Shown here: positions 54,394 through 63,144 of the stretch, in pieces
Numbering within the stretch: the stretch's first letter is position 1
Layout of the letters: each line of letters opens with the position of its first letter
NCBI GenBank assembly: GCA_050633445.1
Contig: JBOEGN010000031.1
Location: forward strand, 10,432-74,431
Length of the DNA: 64,000 nucleotides
Reading direction: 5' to 3'
From: Thalassobius sp050633445
GTDB lineage: Bacteria; Pseudomonadota; Alphaproteobacteria; Rhodobacterales; Rhodobacteraceae
Notes under the pieces: generated by a model
The model's input: the letters and a program-made list of their open reading frames with translations, nothing else
Databases searched by the model: none
Told to the model about the DNA's origin: nothing
Made by a program: the position numbers and the translations under genes

Positions 54394-54420
54394 AAAACCC
54401 CCGCCGATGGCAGGGGTTTT
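54394..54420 (-). terminator. Rho-independent terminator of trpB
   Basis: AAAACCCC and GGGGTTTT outer arms with inner GCC-GAT-GGC form a long stem. On the minus strand it is followed by TTTTTC. It starts 18 bases after the trpB stop. Confidence 0.85.
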
Positions 54421-54437
54421 CACAGTTTCTAAAGGGA

Positions 54438-55676
54438 TTAACCGCCAGTTTTAATATCCACGCCCAGATGCTTTGCGACAGTAAAGATGTCCTTGTCGCC
54501 ACGGCCACACATGTTCATCACGATGATATGGTCCTTGGGCAGGGTTGGTGCGATCTTGGCCACATGGGCCAGCGCGTGGCAGGGCTCTAGCGCGGGAATA
54601 ATGCCTTCGGTCGAGCAGGACAGCTGGAACGCTTCCAGCGCCTCTTTGTCGGTGATCGCAACATATTCGGCGCGGCCGATGTCGTGCAGCCAGCTGTGTT
54701 CGGGCCCGATACCAGGATAGTCCAGACCGGCCGAAATCGAGTGTCCTTCAAGGATCTGACCGTCATCGTCCTGCAACAGATAGGTGCGGTTGCCATGCAA
54801 TACGCCCGGGCGACCGCCGGTCAACGAAGCGCAATGCTCCATCTTTTGGGTGACGCCTTTGCCGCCGGCCTCGACCCCAATGATGTTCACCTGCGGGTCA
54901 TCCAGGAATTCGTAGAACAGCCCCATCGCGTTCGAGCCACCGCCAATCGCGGCGATCAGGGTGTCGGGCAGACGCCCCTCGCCCTCTTGCGCGGCCAATT
55001 GCTGGCGAACCTCTTTGCCGATGATCGACTGGAAATCACGAACCATCGCAGGATAGGGGTGCGGGCCAGCCACGGTGCCAATGCAATAGAACGTATCGCG
55101 CACGTTGGTCACCCAATCGCGCAGAGCGTCGTTCATCGCGTCCTTCAAGGTGCCTCGTCCGCTGGTCACGGGCACGACCTCGGCCCCCAGCAAGCGCATG
55201 CGGAACACGTTTGGCGCCTGACGCTCAACGTCATGCGCGCCCATATAGACCACGCATTTCAGACCGAATTTGGCACAAACCGTCGCCGTCGCCACGCCAT
55301 GCTGACCCGCGCCCGTTTCGGCGATAATGCGGTCTTTGCCCATGCGCTTGGCCAACAGGATCTGGCCCAACACATTGTTGATTTTATGCGCGCCGGTGTG
55401 GTTCAGCTCGTCCCGCTTGAGGTAAATCTTGGCCCCGCCCAGATGCTCGGTCAGACCCGAGGCATAATACAGCGGCGAGGGACGGCCCACATAATGTTCC
55501 CACAGATCATCCATCTCGGCCCAAAAGGCCGTGTCGGTTTTGGCCTTCTCGTATTCCTCTTGCAAGGAAAGGATCAGCGGCATCAGGGTTTCCGACACGA
55601 AACGCCCGCCAAACTGGCCAAAGCGGCCCTTTTCATCGGGGCCATTCATGAAGCTGTTGAAAAGATCGTCGGCCAT
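54438..55676 (-). CDS. trpB: Tryptophan synthase beta subunit
   Basis: 412 residues from the ATG at 55676, where GAGAGGGAG gives a good ribosome binding site; the frame extends 54 codons upstream, but that part is rejected. PLP-dependent: the Schiff-base lysine is in HTGAHKINNVLGQ, the substrate loop in AETGAGQHGVATAT and the phosphate-binding glycines in GGGSNAMG. It condenses indole with serine. It is 115 bases downstream of trpF on the same strand, in the conserved trpF-trpB order. Confidence 0.96.
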   Translation of the reverse strand: MADDLFNSFMNGPDEKGRFGQFGGRFVSETLMPLILSLQEEYEKAKTDTAFWAEMDDLWEHYVGRPSPLYYASGLTEHLGGAKIYLKRDELNHTGAHKINNVLGQILLAKRMGKDRIIAETGAGQHGVATATVCAKFGLKCVVYMGAHDVERQAPNVFRMRLLGAEVVPVTSGRGTLKDAMNDALRDWVTNVRDTFYCIGTVAGPHPYPAMVRDFQSIIGKEVRQQLAAQEGEGRLPDTLIAAIGGGSNAMGLFYEFLDDPQVNIIGVEAGGKGVTQKMEHCASLTGGRPGVLHGNRTYLLQDDDGQILEGHSISAGLDYPGIGPEHSWLHDIGRAEYVAITDKEALEAFQLSCSTEGIIPALEPCHALAHVAKIAPTLPKDHIIVMNMCGRGDKDIFTVAKHLGVDIKTGG

Positions 55677-55791
55677 GCGGCTCCCTCTCGATCGCGTGTA
55701 ATTTGACATGACGTGCATAAGGCCCGCGCGGAGGCAATTCAATGCAATACGGGGGAATTGTGCCATGGTTTGGCACAGATTTGGCTCAATG

Positions 55792-56454
55792 CTACAGAAC
55801 CGGCACCGATGGCCCCAGGGCCGCGCCGACAAATGCACGGATCAGGTCGGCATCCTTCACCCCCGGTGCGCTTTCCACCCCCGAGGATACATCAACCTGA
55901 CGCGCGCCCGTCATCTGAGTGGCCAGCGCTACGTTGTCAGGTGTCAACCCTCCGGCCAGCATCCACGGGCGTGGCCAGTATTTGCGATTCACCAGTTTCC
56001 AGTCAAAGGACAGCCCATTCCCACCAGGCAGATCGGCACCTTTGGGGGCCTTGGCATCGACCAAAAGCTGATCCGCAACACCGCCATAAAGGCTGATCTG
56101 CTCCAGGTCCGCCTCCTCGGCGATGCCGATAGCCTTCATCACAGGCAAGCCATAGCGCGCGCGAATTTCGGCCACGCGTTCAGGGCTTTCCTTGCCATGC
56201 AACTGCAACATATCCAGCGGAACGGTATCCAGAATGGCGTCGAGCGTTGCGTCATTCGCGTTGACCAAAAGGGCGACCTTGGCCAGCCCCAACGGCGCTT
56301 CGATCGCCAGATCGCGCGCCAGTTCAATCGACACATTCCGAGGTGATTTCGCGAAGAAGACAAAGCCGACATAGGCCGCGCCCGCTTGGGCCGCGACATG
56401 CACATGCTCGGGCTGTTTCAGCCCGCAGATCTTGACCTTGATGTCTTGGGGCAT
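55792..56454 (-). CDS. trpF: Phosphoribosylanthranilate isomerase
   Basis: 220 residues, TIM barrel. Catalytic Cys in VKICGLK and general acid Asp in LLVDAKAPKG; the phosphate-binding region is in LAGGLTPDNV and VDVSSGVE near the C-terminus. It converts N-(5-phosphoribosyl)anthranilate to CdRP in tryptophan synthesis. Starts 4 bases after the lapA-like stop, so it is in one unit with ihfB and the lapA-like gene. Confidence 0.95.
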   Translation of the reverse strand: MPQDIKVKICGLKQPEHVHVAAQAGAAYVGFVFFAKSPRNVSIELARDLAIEAPLGLAKVALLVNANDATLDAILDTVPLDMLQLHGKESPERVAEIRARYGLPVMKAIGIAEEADLEQISLYGGVADQLLVDAKAPKGADLPGGNGLSFDWKLVNRKYWPRPWMLAGGLTPDNVALATQMTGARQVDVSSGVESAPGVKDADLIRAFVGAALGPSVPVL

Positions 56455-56458
56455 GGGA

Positions 56459-56815
56459 TCAGGACTTGCTGTCCAGCAGCGCCAGAACCTCGTCTTGCTG
56501 ACCGCTTTCCACAGCTTTGCGCTGTTCGCGCTTCAGCTTCCGCTCCAGATCGTGGACTTCACGTTCCTTGCGAACGGCCGTGGCGCGATGTTTGTGCTCG
56601 CGCAGCCATTCCCACACAAATCCAATCAGCAGGCCCGCAACGATGCCGCCGAAAATCACCGCAAACAACGGCAGCTGGATCGCGAAGTTCAGGTTCAAAA
56701 CTTCGGCCAGAGGTTCCGGCAGCAAGGTCAGCGACACCATCTGGCGATTGGCCACAGCAATCGTGATCAGACACACGCCCAGAACGGCGAGGAAAGCATA
56801 GCGAATATAGCGCAT
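56459..56815 (-). CDS. lapA: LapA-family (DUF1049) inner-membrane protein
   Basis: 118 residues from the ATG at 56815 (AGGGTG upstream); a GTG two codons earlier is the alternative. Two N-terminal transmembrane helices (AFLAVLGVCLITIAVAN; IQLPLFAVIFGGIVAGLLIGFVWEW) and a cytosolic charged coiled-coil tail (KEREVHDLERKLKREQRK). In E. coli LapA, with LapB, helps control LpxC and LPS assembly; here only LapA is present. Position after ihfB and before trpF is conserved in related bacteria. Confidence 0.8.
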   Translation of the reverse strand: MRYIRYAFLAVLGVCLITIAVANRQMVSLTLLPEPLAEVLNLNFAIQLPLFAVIFGGIVAGLLIGFVWEWLREHKHRATAVRKEREVHDLERKLKREQRKAVESGQQDEVLALLDSKS

Positions 56816-56825
56816 GAGCACCCTG

Positions 56826-57125
56826 TTATTTCGAGTTCAGACGATCACGCAGCAGTTTACCGGTTTTGAAGAAAGGCACGTGCTTTTCTTCAACTTCCAC
56901 CGACTCGCCGGTACGCGGGTTTCGTCCAACCCTAGCATCCCGTTGCTTGACCGAAAACGCGCCGAAGCCGCGCAGTTCAACGCGATCTCCTCGCGCCATC
57001 GCGCCCGTTATTTCGTCAAAAACCGTATTCACGATTTTCTCAGCGTCGCGCATGGTCAATTGATTTTCAGAACTCCGGTCCTGGTTTTCTTCGAAAATCT
57101 TTTGAATGAGTTCCGATCGGATCAT
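56826..57125 (-). CDS. ihfB: Integration host factor beta subunit
   Basis: 99 residues. HU/IHF fold with the DNA-bending beta-arm region RVELRGFGAF and the signature GRNPRTGE (proline at the arm tip), ending HVPFFKTGKLLRDR. It forms a heterodimer with IhfA that bends DNA in transcription, recombination and replication. GGGGGAGG precedes the start. Placed after rpsA in many proteobacteria; here glsA on the other strand is inserted between them. Confidence 0.95.
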   Translation of the reverse strand: MIRSELIQKIFEENQDRSSENQLTMRDAEKIVNTVFDEITGAMARGDRVELRGFGAFSVKQRDARVGRNPRTGESVEVEEKHVPFFKTGKLLRDRLNSK

Positions 57126-57418
57126 CGGCGACCTCCCCCAGGTTATTGGCTAGTGCCCCCATCAATATCTGAGACTATAGAAAGAAAGTCGCAGCAGGTG
57201 AACAACAAGCTTTGCCAAATGGCGAGATTCAGCCGTCTAACCATCTAAGTTTTCAACATAAATTGGGTTCGACGCATTCAGAACAGGCAGAATGCCCGAC
57301 TCGGCCCGATGTTGCAGTGCAGCGACGGGATTGATTCGCAGGACATTTTGGGGTCCAAAACGGCCACTTTTGCAATTATGGCTTGGAAACTTGTCGCACG
57401 ACCACACAGGAGCCTTGG

Positions 57419-58330
57419 GTGAATTTCGATACAATCGCAACCACCATCGCCGCCGAGATGTCCGCCGTCACTGACCGGGGGCGCGTGGCCAGCTATATCC
57501 CTGAACTGGCCCGGATCGACCCGAACCAGTTTGGCATCGCCATCGCGTTGCCGGACGGTCGGGTTCACATGGCCGGGGACGCCGCGGTGCCGTTTTCCAT
57601 TCAGTCCGTTTCCAAAGTGTTCACACTGGCGCTGGCGTTGGGGCGGTTGGGTGACCAACTTTGGCACCGGGTAGGGCGAGAGCCTTCGGGGTTGCCCTTC
57701 AACTCGATCCTTCAGCTGGAACACGAGGCTGGAATTCCCCGCAATCCATTCGTGAACGCTGGCGCGCTGGCCGTGACGGATGCCATCCTGACGGGCCACC
57801 AACCGCGTGAAGTTCTGGGCGAGCTGCTGCGCTTCATCCGACAAGCCAGTGGAGAGGAAGATATCCATATCAACCAGGCCGTGGCGCGTTCGGAAAAGCT
57901 GCATGGCCATCGGAACATGTCTCTGGCGCATTTCATGGCTGCCCATGGCAATTTCGTGAATCCACCCGAGCTGACCTGCGGCACCTACTTTCACCAATGC
58001 GCGATTGAAATGTCTTGCGCCCAATTGGCCAAGGCAGGGCGTTTCCTGATCGGTGGCGACGCGGCCCCTGCCCTAATCTCGCGCCGTTCGGTCCGTCGGA
58101 TCAACGCGCTGATGCTGACATGTGGGCACTATGACGGGTCGGGCGATTTCGCGTATCGGGTTGGTCTTCCGGGCAAAAGCGGCGTGGGCGGCGGCATCCT
58201 GTTGGTCGCGCCCGGTCAGGCCTCGATTGCAGTGTGGTCGCCTGGGCTGAACGCAAATGGCAACTCGCAACTGGGAACGCTGGCTGTCGTGCGGCTGGCC
58301 CAGATGACGGGTTGGTCGATTTTCGGTTAG
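57419..58330 (+). CDS. glsA: Glutaminase A
   Basis: 303 residues from the GTG at 57419, chosen because AGGAG is 6-7 bases upstream; there is a TTG 12 codons earlier without one. Serine-dependent beta-lactamase-like fold: catalytic Ser-x-x-Lys in IQSVSKVF, then NPFVNAGA and the tyrosine in LTCGTYF, with GKSGVGGGI near the end. It hydrolyses glutamine to glutamate and ammonia. It is transcribed opposite to the flanking ihfB and rpsA, an insertion into an otherwise conserved order. Confidence 0.93.
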   Translation: MNFDTIATTIAAEMSAVTDRGRVASYIPELARIDPNQFGIAIALPDGRVHMAGDAAVPFSIQSVSKVFTLALALGRLGDQLWHRVGREPSGLPFNSILQLEHEAGIPRNPFVNAGALAVTDAILTGHQPREVLGELLRFIRQASGEEDIHINQAVARSEKLHGHRNMSLAHFMAAHGNFVNPPELTCGTYFHQCAIEMSCAQLAKAGRFLIGGDAAPALISRRSVRRINALMLTCGHYDGSGDFAYRVGLPGKSGVGGGILLVAPGQASIAVWSPGLNANGNSQLGTLAVVRLAQMTGWSIFG

Positions 58331-58340
58331 GCCAAAGAAA

Positions 58341-58368
58341 AACCCCGCAGCCGGTAAGCTGCGGGGTT
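58341..58368. terminator. Bidirectional terminator between glsA and rpsA
   Basis: AACCCCGCAGC (58341-58351) and GCTGCGGGGTT (58358-58368) form an 11-bp perfect stem. The plus strand continues CAATTTTT and the minus strand TTTTCTTT, so it serves both convergent genes. Confidence 0.9.
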
Positions 58369-58393
58369 CAATTTTTCAGTCAGAGCAAAAAGC

Positions 58394-60051
58394 TTACTCG
58401 TCGCCGGTTTTCAGAGCTGCGCCCAGGATGTCGCCCAGCGATGCACCCGAGTCCGAGGAACCGTACTGTGCAACGGCCTCTTTCTCTTCGGCGATTTCGC
58501 GTGCTTTGATCGACAGACCCAGACGACGCGATTTCATGTCCACGTTGGTGACACGAACGTCGACTTTATCGCCAACCGAGAAACGCTCGGGGCGCTGTTC
58601 GGCACGATCGCGCGACAGGTCCGAACGACGGATGAACGACTTCATGGCTTCGTATTCGACTTCGATGCCGCCGTCTTCGATGGCAGTCACGTTGACGGTT
58701 ACGATCGAGCCGCGCTTCACGCCGCCAGCTGCTTCAGCAAACTTGTCGCCGCCCAGGGCTTTGATCGACAGCGAGATACGCTCTTTGTCGACATCAACCT
58801 CGGAGACAACCGCCTGAACGACGTCGCCCTTGCGGTAGTTCTGGATGGCTTCCTCGCCGCGCTCGTCCCAGGACAAGTCGGACAGGTGAACCATGCCGTC
58901 GATTTCGCCGGGCAGGCNNTGTTCTTGACTTCGCCTTCGACCTCGGTGCCCTCGGGGTGAGTTTCTGCAAACACTTCCCAGGGGTTACGCATGGTCTGTT
59001 TCAGACCCAGCGAAACGCGACGCTTGGCGGCGTCGATTTCCAGAACCATGACGTCGACTTCTTGGCTGGTCGAAACGATTTTGCCAGGATGGACGTTTTT
59101 CTTGGTCCAGGACATTTCCGAAACGTGGACCAGACCTTCGACACCGGGCTCCAGCTCGACGAATGCACCGTAGTCGGTGATGTTGGTCACGCGGCCTTTG
59201 TGCACCGATTCCAGCGGGAATTTGGCGGCAACCAGATCCCAGGGATCTTCTTGCAGCTGTTTCATGCCCAGGCTGATGCGGTGAGTTTCCTTGTTGATCT
59301 TGATGACCTGTACTTTGACAGTTTCACCGATCGACAGGATTTCCGAGGGGTGGTTCACACGGCGCCAGGCCATGTCGGTGACGTGCAGCAGGCCGTCTAC
59401 GCCGCCCAGGTCAACAAAGGCACCGTATTCGGTGATGTTCTTGACCACACCGTCGACTGCCTGACCTTCGGACAGGTTGCCGATGACTTCGGCGCGCTGT
59501 TCGGCACGCGATTCTTCCAGGATGGCGCGGCGCGACACAACGATGTTGCCACGGCGACGGTCCATTTTCAGGATTTGGAAGGGCTGCTTCAGACCCATCA
59601 GCGGGCCAGCGTCGCGCACGGGGCGGACGTCGACTTGCGAACCGGGCAGGAACGCAACAGCGCCGCCCAGATCCACGGTGAAGCCGCCTTTGACGCGGTT
59701 GAAGATGGCGCCGTCGACGCGTTCTTCGTTGGCGTAGGCTTTTTCCAGACGATCCCATGCTTCCTCGCGGCGGGCCATCTCACGCGAGATAACTGCTTCG
59801 CCACGGGCGTTTTCTGCGGCGCGCAAGAAGACTTCTACTTCGTCGCCAACAGCAATTTCAGGGGCTTCGCCGGGGTTTGCGAATTCTTTAAGATCAACGC
59901 GGCCTTCCATTTTGTAGCCGACGTCGATGATGGCTTGGCCCGCTTCGATCGCGATAACCTTACCTTTGACAACCGAACCTTCGTTCGGTGTGTCCATTTC
60001 GAAGCTTTCTTCCAGAAGGGCTTCGAACTCTTCCATAGTTGTATTAGCCAT
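58394..60051 (-). CDS. rpsA: 30S ribosomal protein S1, interrupted by an NN assembly gap
   Basis: Start at 60051 (MANTTMEEFEALLEESF). Up to six S1 RNA-binding repeats are visible, with the usual VKNITEYGAFVDLGG and VTNITDYGAFVELEPG motifs. The frame breaks at NN (58918-58919): upstream it ends …VEGEVKN, and downstream the protein resumes one frame over at LPGEIDGMVHLSDLSWDERG. In S1 proteins these are normally joined by about eight residues (ITEFGLFIG), so roughly 22-24 bases are missing. The gene is very probably intact in the organism. S1 is essential for mRNA binding by the 30S subunit. Leader of about 177 bases from the promoter at 60236. Confidence 0.95.
58918..58919. other. Ambiguous bases, assembly gap in rpsA
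   Basis: Two N's between AAGAACA and GCCTGCCC on the coding (minus) strand. The frame shifts by one across it, as expected for about 22 lost bases, not a natural mutation. Confidence 0.9.
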
Positions 60052-60235
60052 GAGGCGTTTCATTCCTTTTTCAAACGTTTTATCGGGCCGAGCGGTTGTC
60101 TCCGCCGGTCTTGGTTGATGGCCACCTGGGGCAGCTCGAATTGGTCAGAGCGATACGCAAAACAAAGAGGGCCGGTTGGTCCGACCCTGCTCGATCTCTT
60201 TATTCTACGGCGTTTATCGCCTTGTCGACGGGGGG

Positions 60236-60264
60236 CATATAGCCGCTGAGGGCCTGTATGACAA
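60236..60264 (-). promoter_or_regulatory. rpsA: Sigma70-type promoter of rpsA
   Basis: On the minus strand TTGTCA (-35, 60264-60259) and TATATG (-10, 60241-60236) with exactly 17 bases between. It lies 185 bases upstream of the rpsA start and just after the DUF6525-like gene, giving rpsA its own promoter. Confidence 0.65.
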
Positions 60265-60279
60265 GGGAAATCGCGCACA

Positions 60280-60531
60280 TCATGCCGAGTGACGGACCAG
60301 GTTTTCGCGGTCTTTTGCCAGCATTGCAGCCTCGATCGCATTCAGCCGTTCGATTGCCTGCGCGGCCCCACCCTTACGGCAAGCTTTGCGCCAGATTCGC
60401 AACGCGGATTGCGGGCTCCAGGGCAGCGCAGCCGTTCGCAGCCAGGATCTGAGGTCTGGTGGTAGATTATCATAGGCCCGCATCGGATCAGGGCGCGGGC
60501 GGCGTTTCAGGCTGGATCGGGTGTTACGCAT
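60280..60531 (-). CDS. DUF6525-like small protein
   Basis: 83 residues, basic. YDNLPPDLRSWLRTAALPWSPQSALRIWRKA is the pattern of a small family found in Rhodobacterales that I recall as DUF6525; function unknown. The frame is undisturbed, with a plausible start. It sits between the aldo/keto reductase and rpsA on the same strand. No domain with known activity. Confidence 0.7.
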   Translation of the reverse strand: MRNTRSSLKRRPRPDPMRAYDNLPPDLRSWLRTAALPWSPQSALRIWRKACRKGGAAQAIERLNAIEAAMLAKDRENLVRHSA

Positions 60532-60641
60532 GTTGGCTCTGGGTTATGTTATGTCATAACATTTTTCAGACCCTGCGCCAGAATGCAAGCAGGCCCCGCA
60601 AATAACGGGGCCTGAAAATTGCTGAGTCTTGGATTTTGCCG

Positions 60642-61640
60642 TTAGCAGTAGCGTTCCGGCCCGACGTTCTGACCCGCGCTATAGCGATCCCCATAGGCCC
60701 AGCCGACCGGCAGGATGTCCTCGATCTTGGTCAGTTGATCCGGCGTCAGGTCCAGATTGGCGCCTGTCACCAGCTCGGCAAAGTGACCTGTCGAACGCGT
60801 TCCCGGGATAGCGATGATATGTTCGCCCTGCGCCAGAACCCAAGCGATGGCCAGCGCGGCAGTCGGCACACCCAGTTCGCCCGCATAGGCGCGCAACGGA
60901 TCAGTTGCGGCCAGGTTCAGGCTGTAGTTCGGCTCCAAAAAGCGCGGATTCACTTTCATAAAGCCCAGTTCGGGGATGCGCTCTTTGGGAATCGGGTTGT
61001 CCGTCAGCAACGCACGCCCCACAGGTGAAAACGCAACCAGCGTGGTGCCCAGTTCGGCACAGGCCTGCACCAGACCCATCTCGGGCAAGCGCGTGGACAA
61101 GGAGTATTCGTTCTGCACGGCGTCGATCTGAGCTTCGGTGGCGGCGCGGCGCAGGGTATAGGGTGCGATCTCGGACAGACCGATGGCCTTGATCTTGCCC
61201 TTCTCCTTGAGGATATTCATGTGGCCGGCGACCTCTTCGATCGGCATGTCATCCTGACGGCGGTGGACATAGAACAGATCAACATGATCAACGCCCAGTT
61301 TTTCCAGGCTCTTGTCCAGCTCACTTTCCAGATGTTCCAGCGAGTTCTTGAAGCAGCGATTGCCGTCGTCGTCCTTGGTGATCGCGGCCTTGGTGGCGAT
61401 GTGGAATTGCTCGCGTGTGCCAGGGTTGTCGCGCAGAAACTGGCCAATCGCGCGCTCGGACCGGCCCATGCCATAGACGTTGGCCGTGTCGATATGGGTC
61501 ACGCCCGCATCCAAAGCGGCGGACAAAACGGCAAAGGAGTTTTCCTCGGTCGTAGGACCATAGAATTCGGCAAAAGACATGGCCCCGATCCCAAGAGCCG
61601 AGATTTCAGGGCCGTTCTTGCCCAATTTACGAAGTTTCAT
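60642..61640 (-). CDS. Aldo/keto reductase
   Basis: 332 residues. (beta/alpha)8 AKR fold: the catalytic Asp-Tyr are in HIDTANVYG, Lys in ATKAAI and His in FYVHRRQ. The C-terminal NADPH-binding segment is AIPGTRSTGHFAEL. It reduces aldehydes or ketones with NADPH; the substrate is unknown. The ATG overlaps the cmk stop by 4 bases (ATGA), so it is translationally coupled to cmk. Confidence 0.9.
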   Translation of the reverse strand: MKLRKLGKNGPEISALGIGAMSFAEFYGPTTEENSFAVLSAALDAGVTHIDTANVYGMGRSERAIGQFLRDNPGTREQFHIATKAAITKDDDGNRCFKNSLEHLESELDKSLEKLGVDHVDLFYVHRRQDDMPIEEVAGHMNILKEKGKIKAIGLSEIAPYTLRRAATEAQIDAVQNEYSLSTRLPEMGLVQACAELGTTLVAFSPVGRALLTDNPIPKERIPELGFMKVNPRFLEPNYSLNLAATDPLRAYAGELGVPTAALAIAWVLAQGEHIIAIPGTRSTGHFAELVTGANLDLTPDQLTKIEDILPVGWAYGDRYSAGQNVGPERYC

Positions 61641-62251
61641 GCGGTGTTCCGTTTGCTGTCGATGGCAGAAATGGCCGATGCAATGGCCTGGTCAATGTCC
61701 AGCGTAGACGTGTCGATGGTGACCGCATCGCTGGCAGGTTTCAAGGGCGCCTCGGCCCGGTTCATGTCGCGTTCATCTCGGGCAACGACATCGGCCAATA
61801 CTTCGGCAAATGTGGTTTCATGCCCGTTGGCCGCCAGCTCTTTGTAACGCCGTTCTGCACGCACTTCGGCGCTGGCGGTGACGAACAGTTTGGCCTCGGC
61901 CTCGGGACAGATGACCGTGCCAATGTCGCGCCCGTCCAGAACAGCTCCCCCGGCCCGACGGGCAAAACTGCGCTGAAAATCAACCAAAGCCTTGCGTACA
62001 TCTGCGACCACCGCGACCTTGCTGGCGGCCTGAGCAACCTCGGGCGTGCGCAGGTTGTCATCCTCCAGGTCTTCGGGCGTCAGGGCGCGCGCAGCCTCAA
62101 TGGCATCGACCCCGGCCAATGTCTTGGCCCCGACAGCGCGATACAGCAGCCCGGTATCCAGATGCGCAAACCCGAAATGCTGCGCGACGGCCTTTGAGAT
62201 CGTGCCCTTGCCCGCAGCCGCAGGCCCGTCGATGGCAATTGTGAATGACAT
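61637..62251 (-). CDS. cmk: Cytidylate kinase
   Basis: 204 residues from the internal ATG at 62251 (MSFTIAID); AAAAGGA lies 11 bases upstream. P-loop GPAAAGKGT, then HLDTGLLYRAVG and GAVLDGRDIGTVICPEA, all standard for bacterial Cmk. It phosphorylates CMP and dCMP. Between aroA and rpsA as in many bacteria. Odd point: its frame is continuous with the upstream GFA-family domain (see the longer entry), so the cell may make a free Cmk, a fusion, or both. Confidence 0.93.
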   Translation of the reverse strand: MSFTIAIDGPAAAGKGTISKAVAQHFGFAHLDTGLLYRAVGAKTLAGVDAIEAARALTPEDLEDDNLRTPEVAQAASKVAVVADVRKALVDFQRSFARRAGGAVLDGRDIGTVICPEAEAKLFVTASAEVRAERRYKELAANGHETTFAEVLADVVARDERDMNRAEAPLKPASDAVTIDTSTLDIDQAIASAISAIDSKRNTA

Positions 62252-62650
62252 CAGGTCGTCAATCCTTTTGCTGGACCACCCCGCGCTGAAATGAGGAAGC
62301 GGGTCAGTCAGGTCAGAATAATCGCCTTTGTACGCGCAAAAAATATGGTTTTCCAGACGTGTTCCGGTTGCTCCGTCCACCGTTCCCAGGCTGATCCAAA
62401 TTTGCCCGTCGCCCTCGTCCCAGAACAGATAGGAGCCGCAGTCCGGACAGAATGCGCGTTTGGCATGGGGCGAACTTGGGAACCATTTCGGCGCACCTTG
62501 GATGGTTAATGCAGTGGCTGCAACCGGGGCGGCAATCGAATAGCTGCCGGTGATTTTGCGACACTGAGTGCAGTGGCACGCCGTCGCCGGACCCAGTGCC
62601 GTGTCCGAATGATAGCTCACCGCACCGCACAGGCAGCTGCCTTGGATCAC
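61637..62650 (-). CDS. GFA-family (glutathione-dependent formaldehyde-activating type) domain read through in frame into Cmk
   Basis: From GTG at 62650 (GGAGAG upstream; GTGA overlap with the previous stop) to the cmk stop, 337 residues without a stop codon. Residues 1-133 form a GFA-type zinc-binding domain: GSCLCGAVSY, CHCTQCRK and FCPDCGSYLF supply the expected cysteines, followed by WISLGTVDG. The domain ends …PLPHFSAGWSSKRIDDL and the next codon is the Cmk start methionine. GFA proteins normally stop soon after PLPHF-type sequence, so a stop codon is missing. Either this is a genuine GFA-Cmk fusion or the GFA gene uses the Cmk body as its tail while Cmk starts independently. The role of GFA-family members other than Gfa is unknown. 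Confidence 0.7.
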   Translation of the reverse strand: MIQGSCLCGAVSYHSDTALGPATACHCTQCRKITGSYSIAAPVAATALTIQGAPKWFPSSPHAKRAFCPDCGSYLFWDEGDGQIWISLGTVDGATGTRLENHIFCAYKGDYSDLTDPLPHFSAGWSSKRIDDLMSFTIAIDGPAAAGKGTISKAVAQHFGFAHLDTGLLYRAVGAKTLAGVDAIEAARALTPEDLEDDNLRTPEVAQAASKVAVVADVRKALVDFQRSFARRAGGAVLDGRDIGTVICPEAEAKLFVTASAEVRAERRYKELAANGHETTFAEVLADVVARDERDMNRAEAPLKPASDAVTIDTSTLDIDQAIASAISAIDSKRNTA

Positions 62651-63144
62651 AGCGCTCTCCACCGGACAATGCCAGCGCGACCCAAAAGGATCAGCGTGAT
62701 GGCCAGCAGGGTGAACTTGGCCTGCGTAGCCACGCTGGCCCACGCAACCAGATCCGTAGAAACCACGCCACCATGCCCCGCCAAAAGGCGTGAGACCAGC
62801 GCGTTCTCGATCAAATCGACCAGTGCATAGGCCGGTCCCATCCAGATCAACGGGCGTTGGCGGACCTTTAGTGCGCGGGCCGAGACATAGAGCCAGACGC
62901 CAAACATCACCGGGAAAATCGTGTCCAAAAGGCGCAGAATTCCGCGATACAGTGTGACTTGGACCGGGTGAAGCGCGTCCAGATAGGCCTGCGCCTCGTC
63001 CGCGGAATATCCCATCACCCGCAGATCAAAGGGCTGCTGGCCGTCACCGACATCCAGATGCATCTGGCCAAGCGAAACAAGCGCCGCGTAGACCAAAACG
63101 GTCAGCAGGGTCAACCCCCACCATGCGAAGCGGGAGCGAGTCAT
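62647..63144 (-). CDS. Uncharacterised four-helix membrane protein
   Basis: 165 residues. Hydrophobic helices at about 8-28 (WGLTLLTVLVYAALVSLG), 70-90 (LLDTIFPVMFGVWLYVSA), 95-115 (LIWMGPAYALVDLIENALV) and 135-160. The periplasmic-side loop contains GYSADEAQAYLDAL, a motif I have seen in small uncharacterised membrane proteins. Start ATG overlaps the aroA stop (TGATG), and its stop overlaps the GFA start (GTGA), so aroA, this gene, GFA/cmk and the aldo/keto reductase form one tightly packed operon. Confidence 0.8.
   Translation of the reverse strand: MTRSRFAWWGLTLLTVLVYAALVSLGQMHLDVGDGQQPFDLRVMGYSADEAQAYLDALHPVQVTLYRGILRLLDTIFPVMFGVWLYVSARALKVRQRPLIWMGPAYALVDLIENALVSRLLAGHGGVVSTDLVAWASVATQAKFTLLAITLILLGRAGIVRWRAL

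Noticed and set aside
58957..60249. 430-codon plus-strand frame over rpsA
   Set aside because: Antisense shadow; its text mirrors S1 repeats and has no independent motif.
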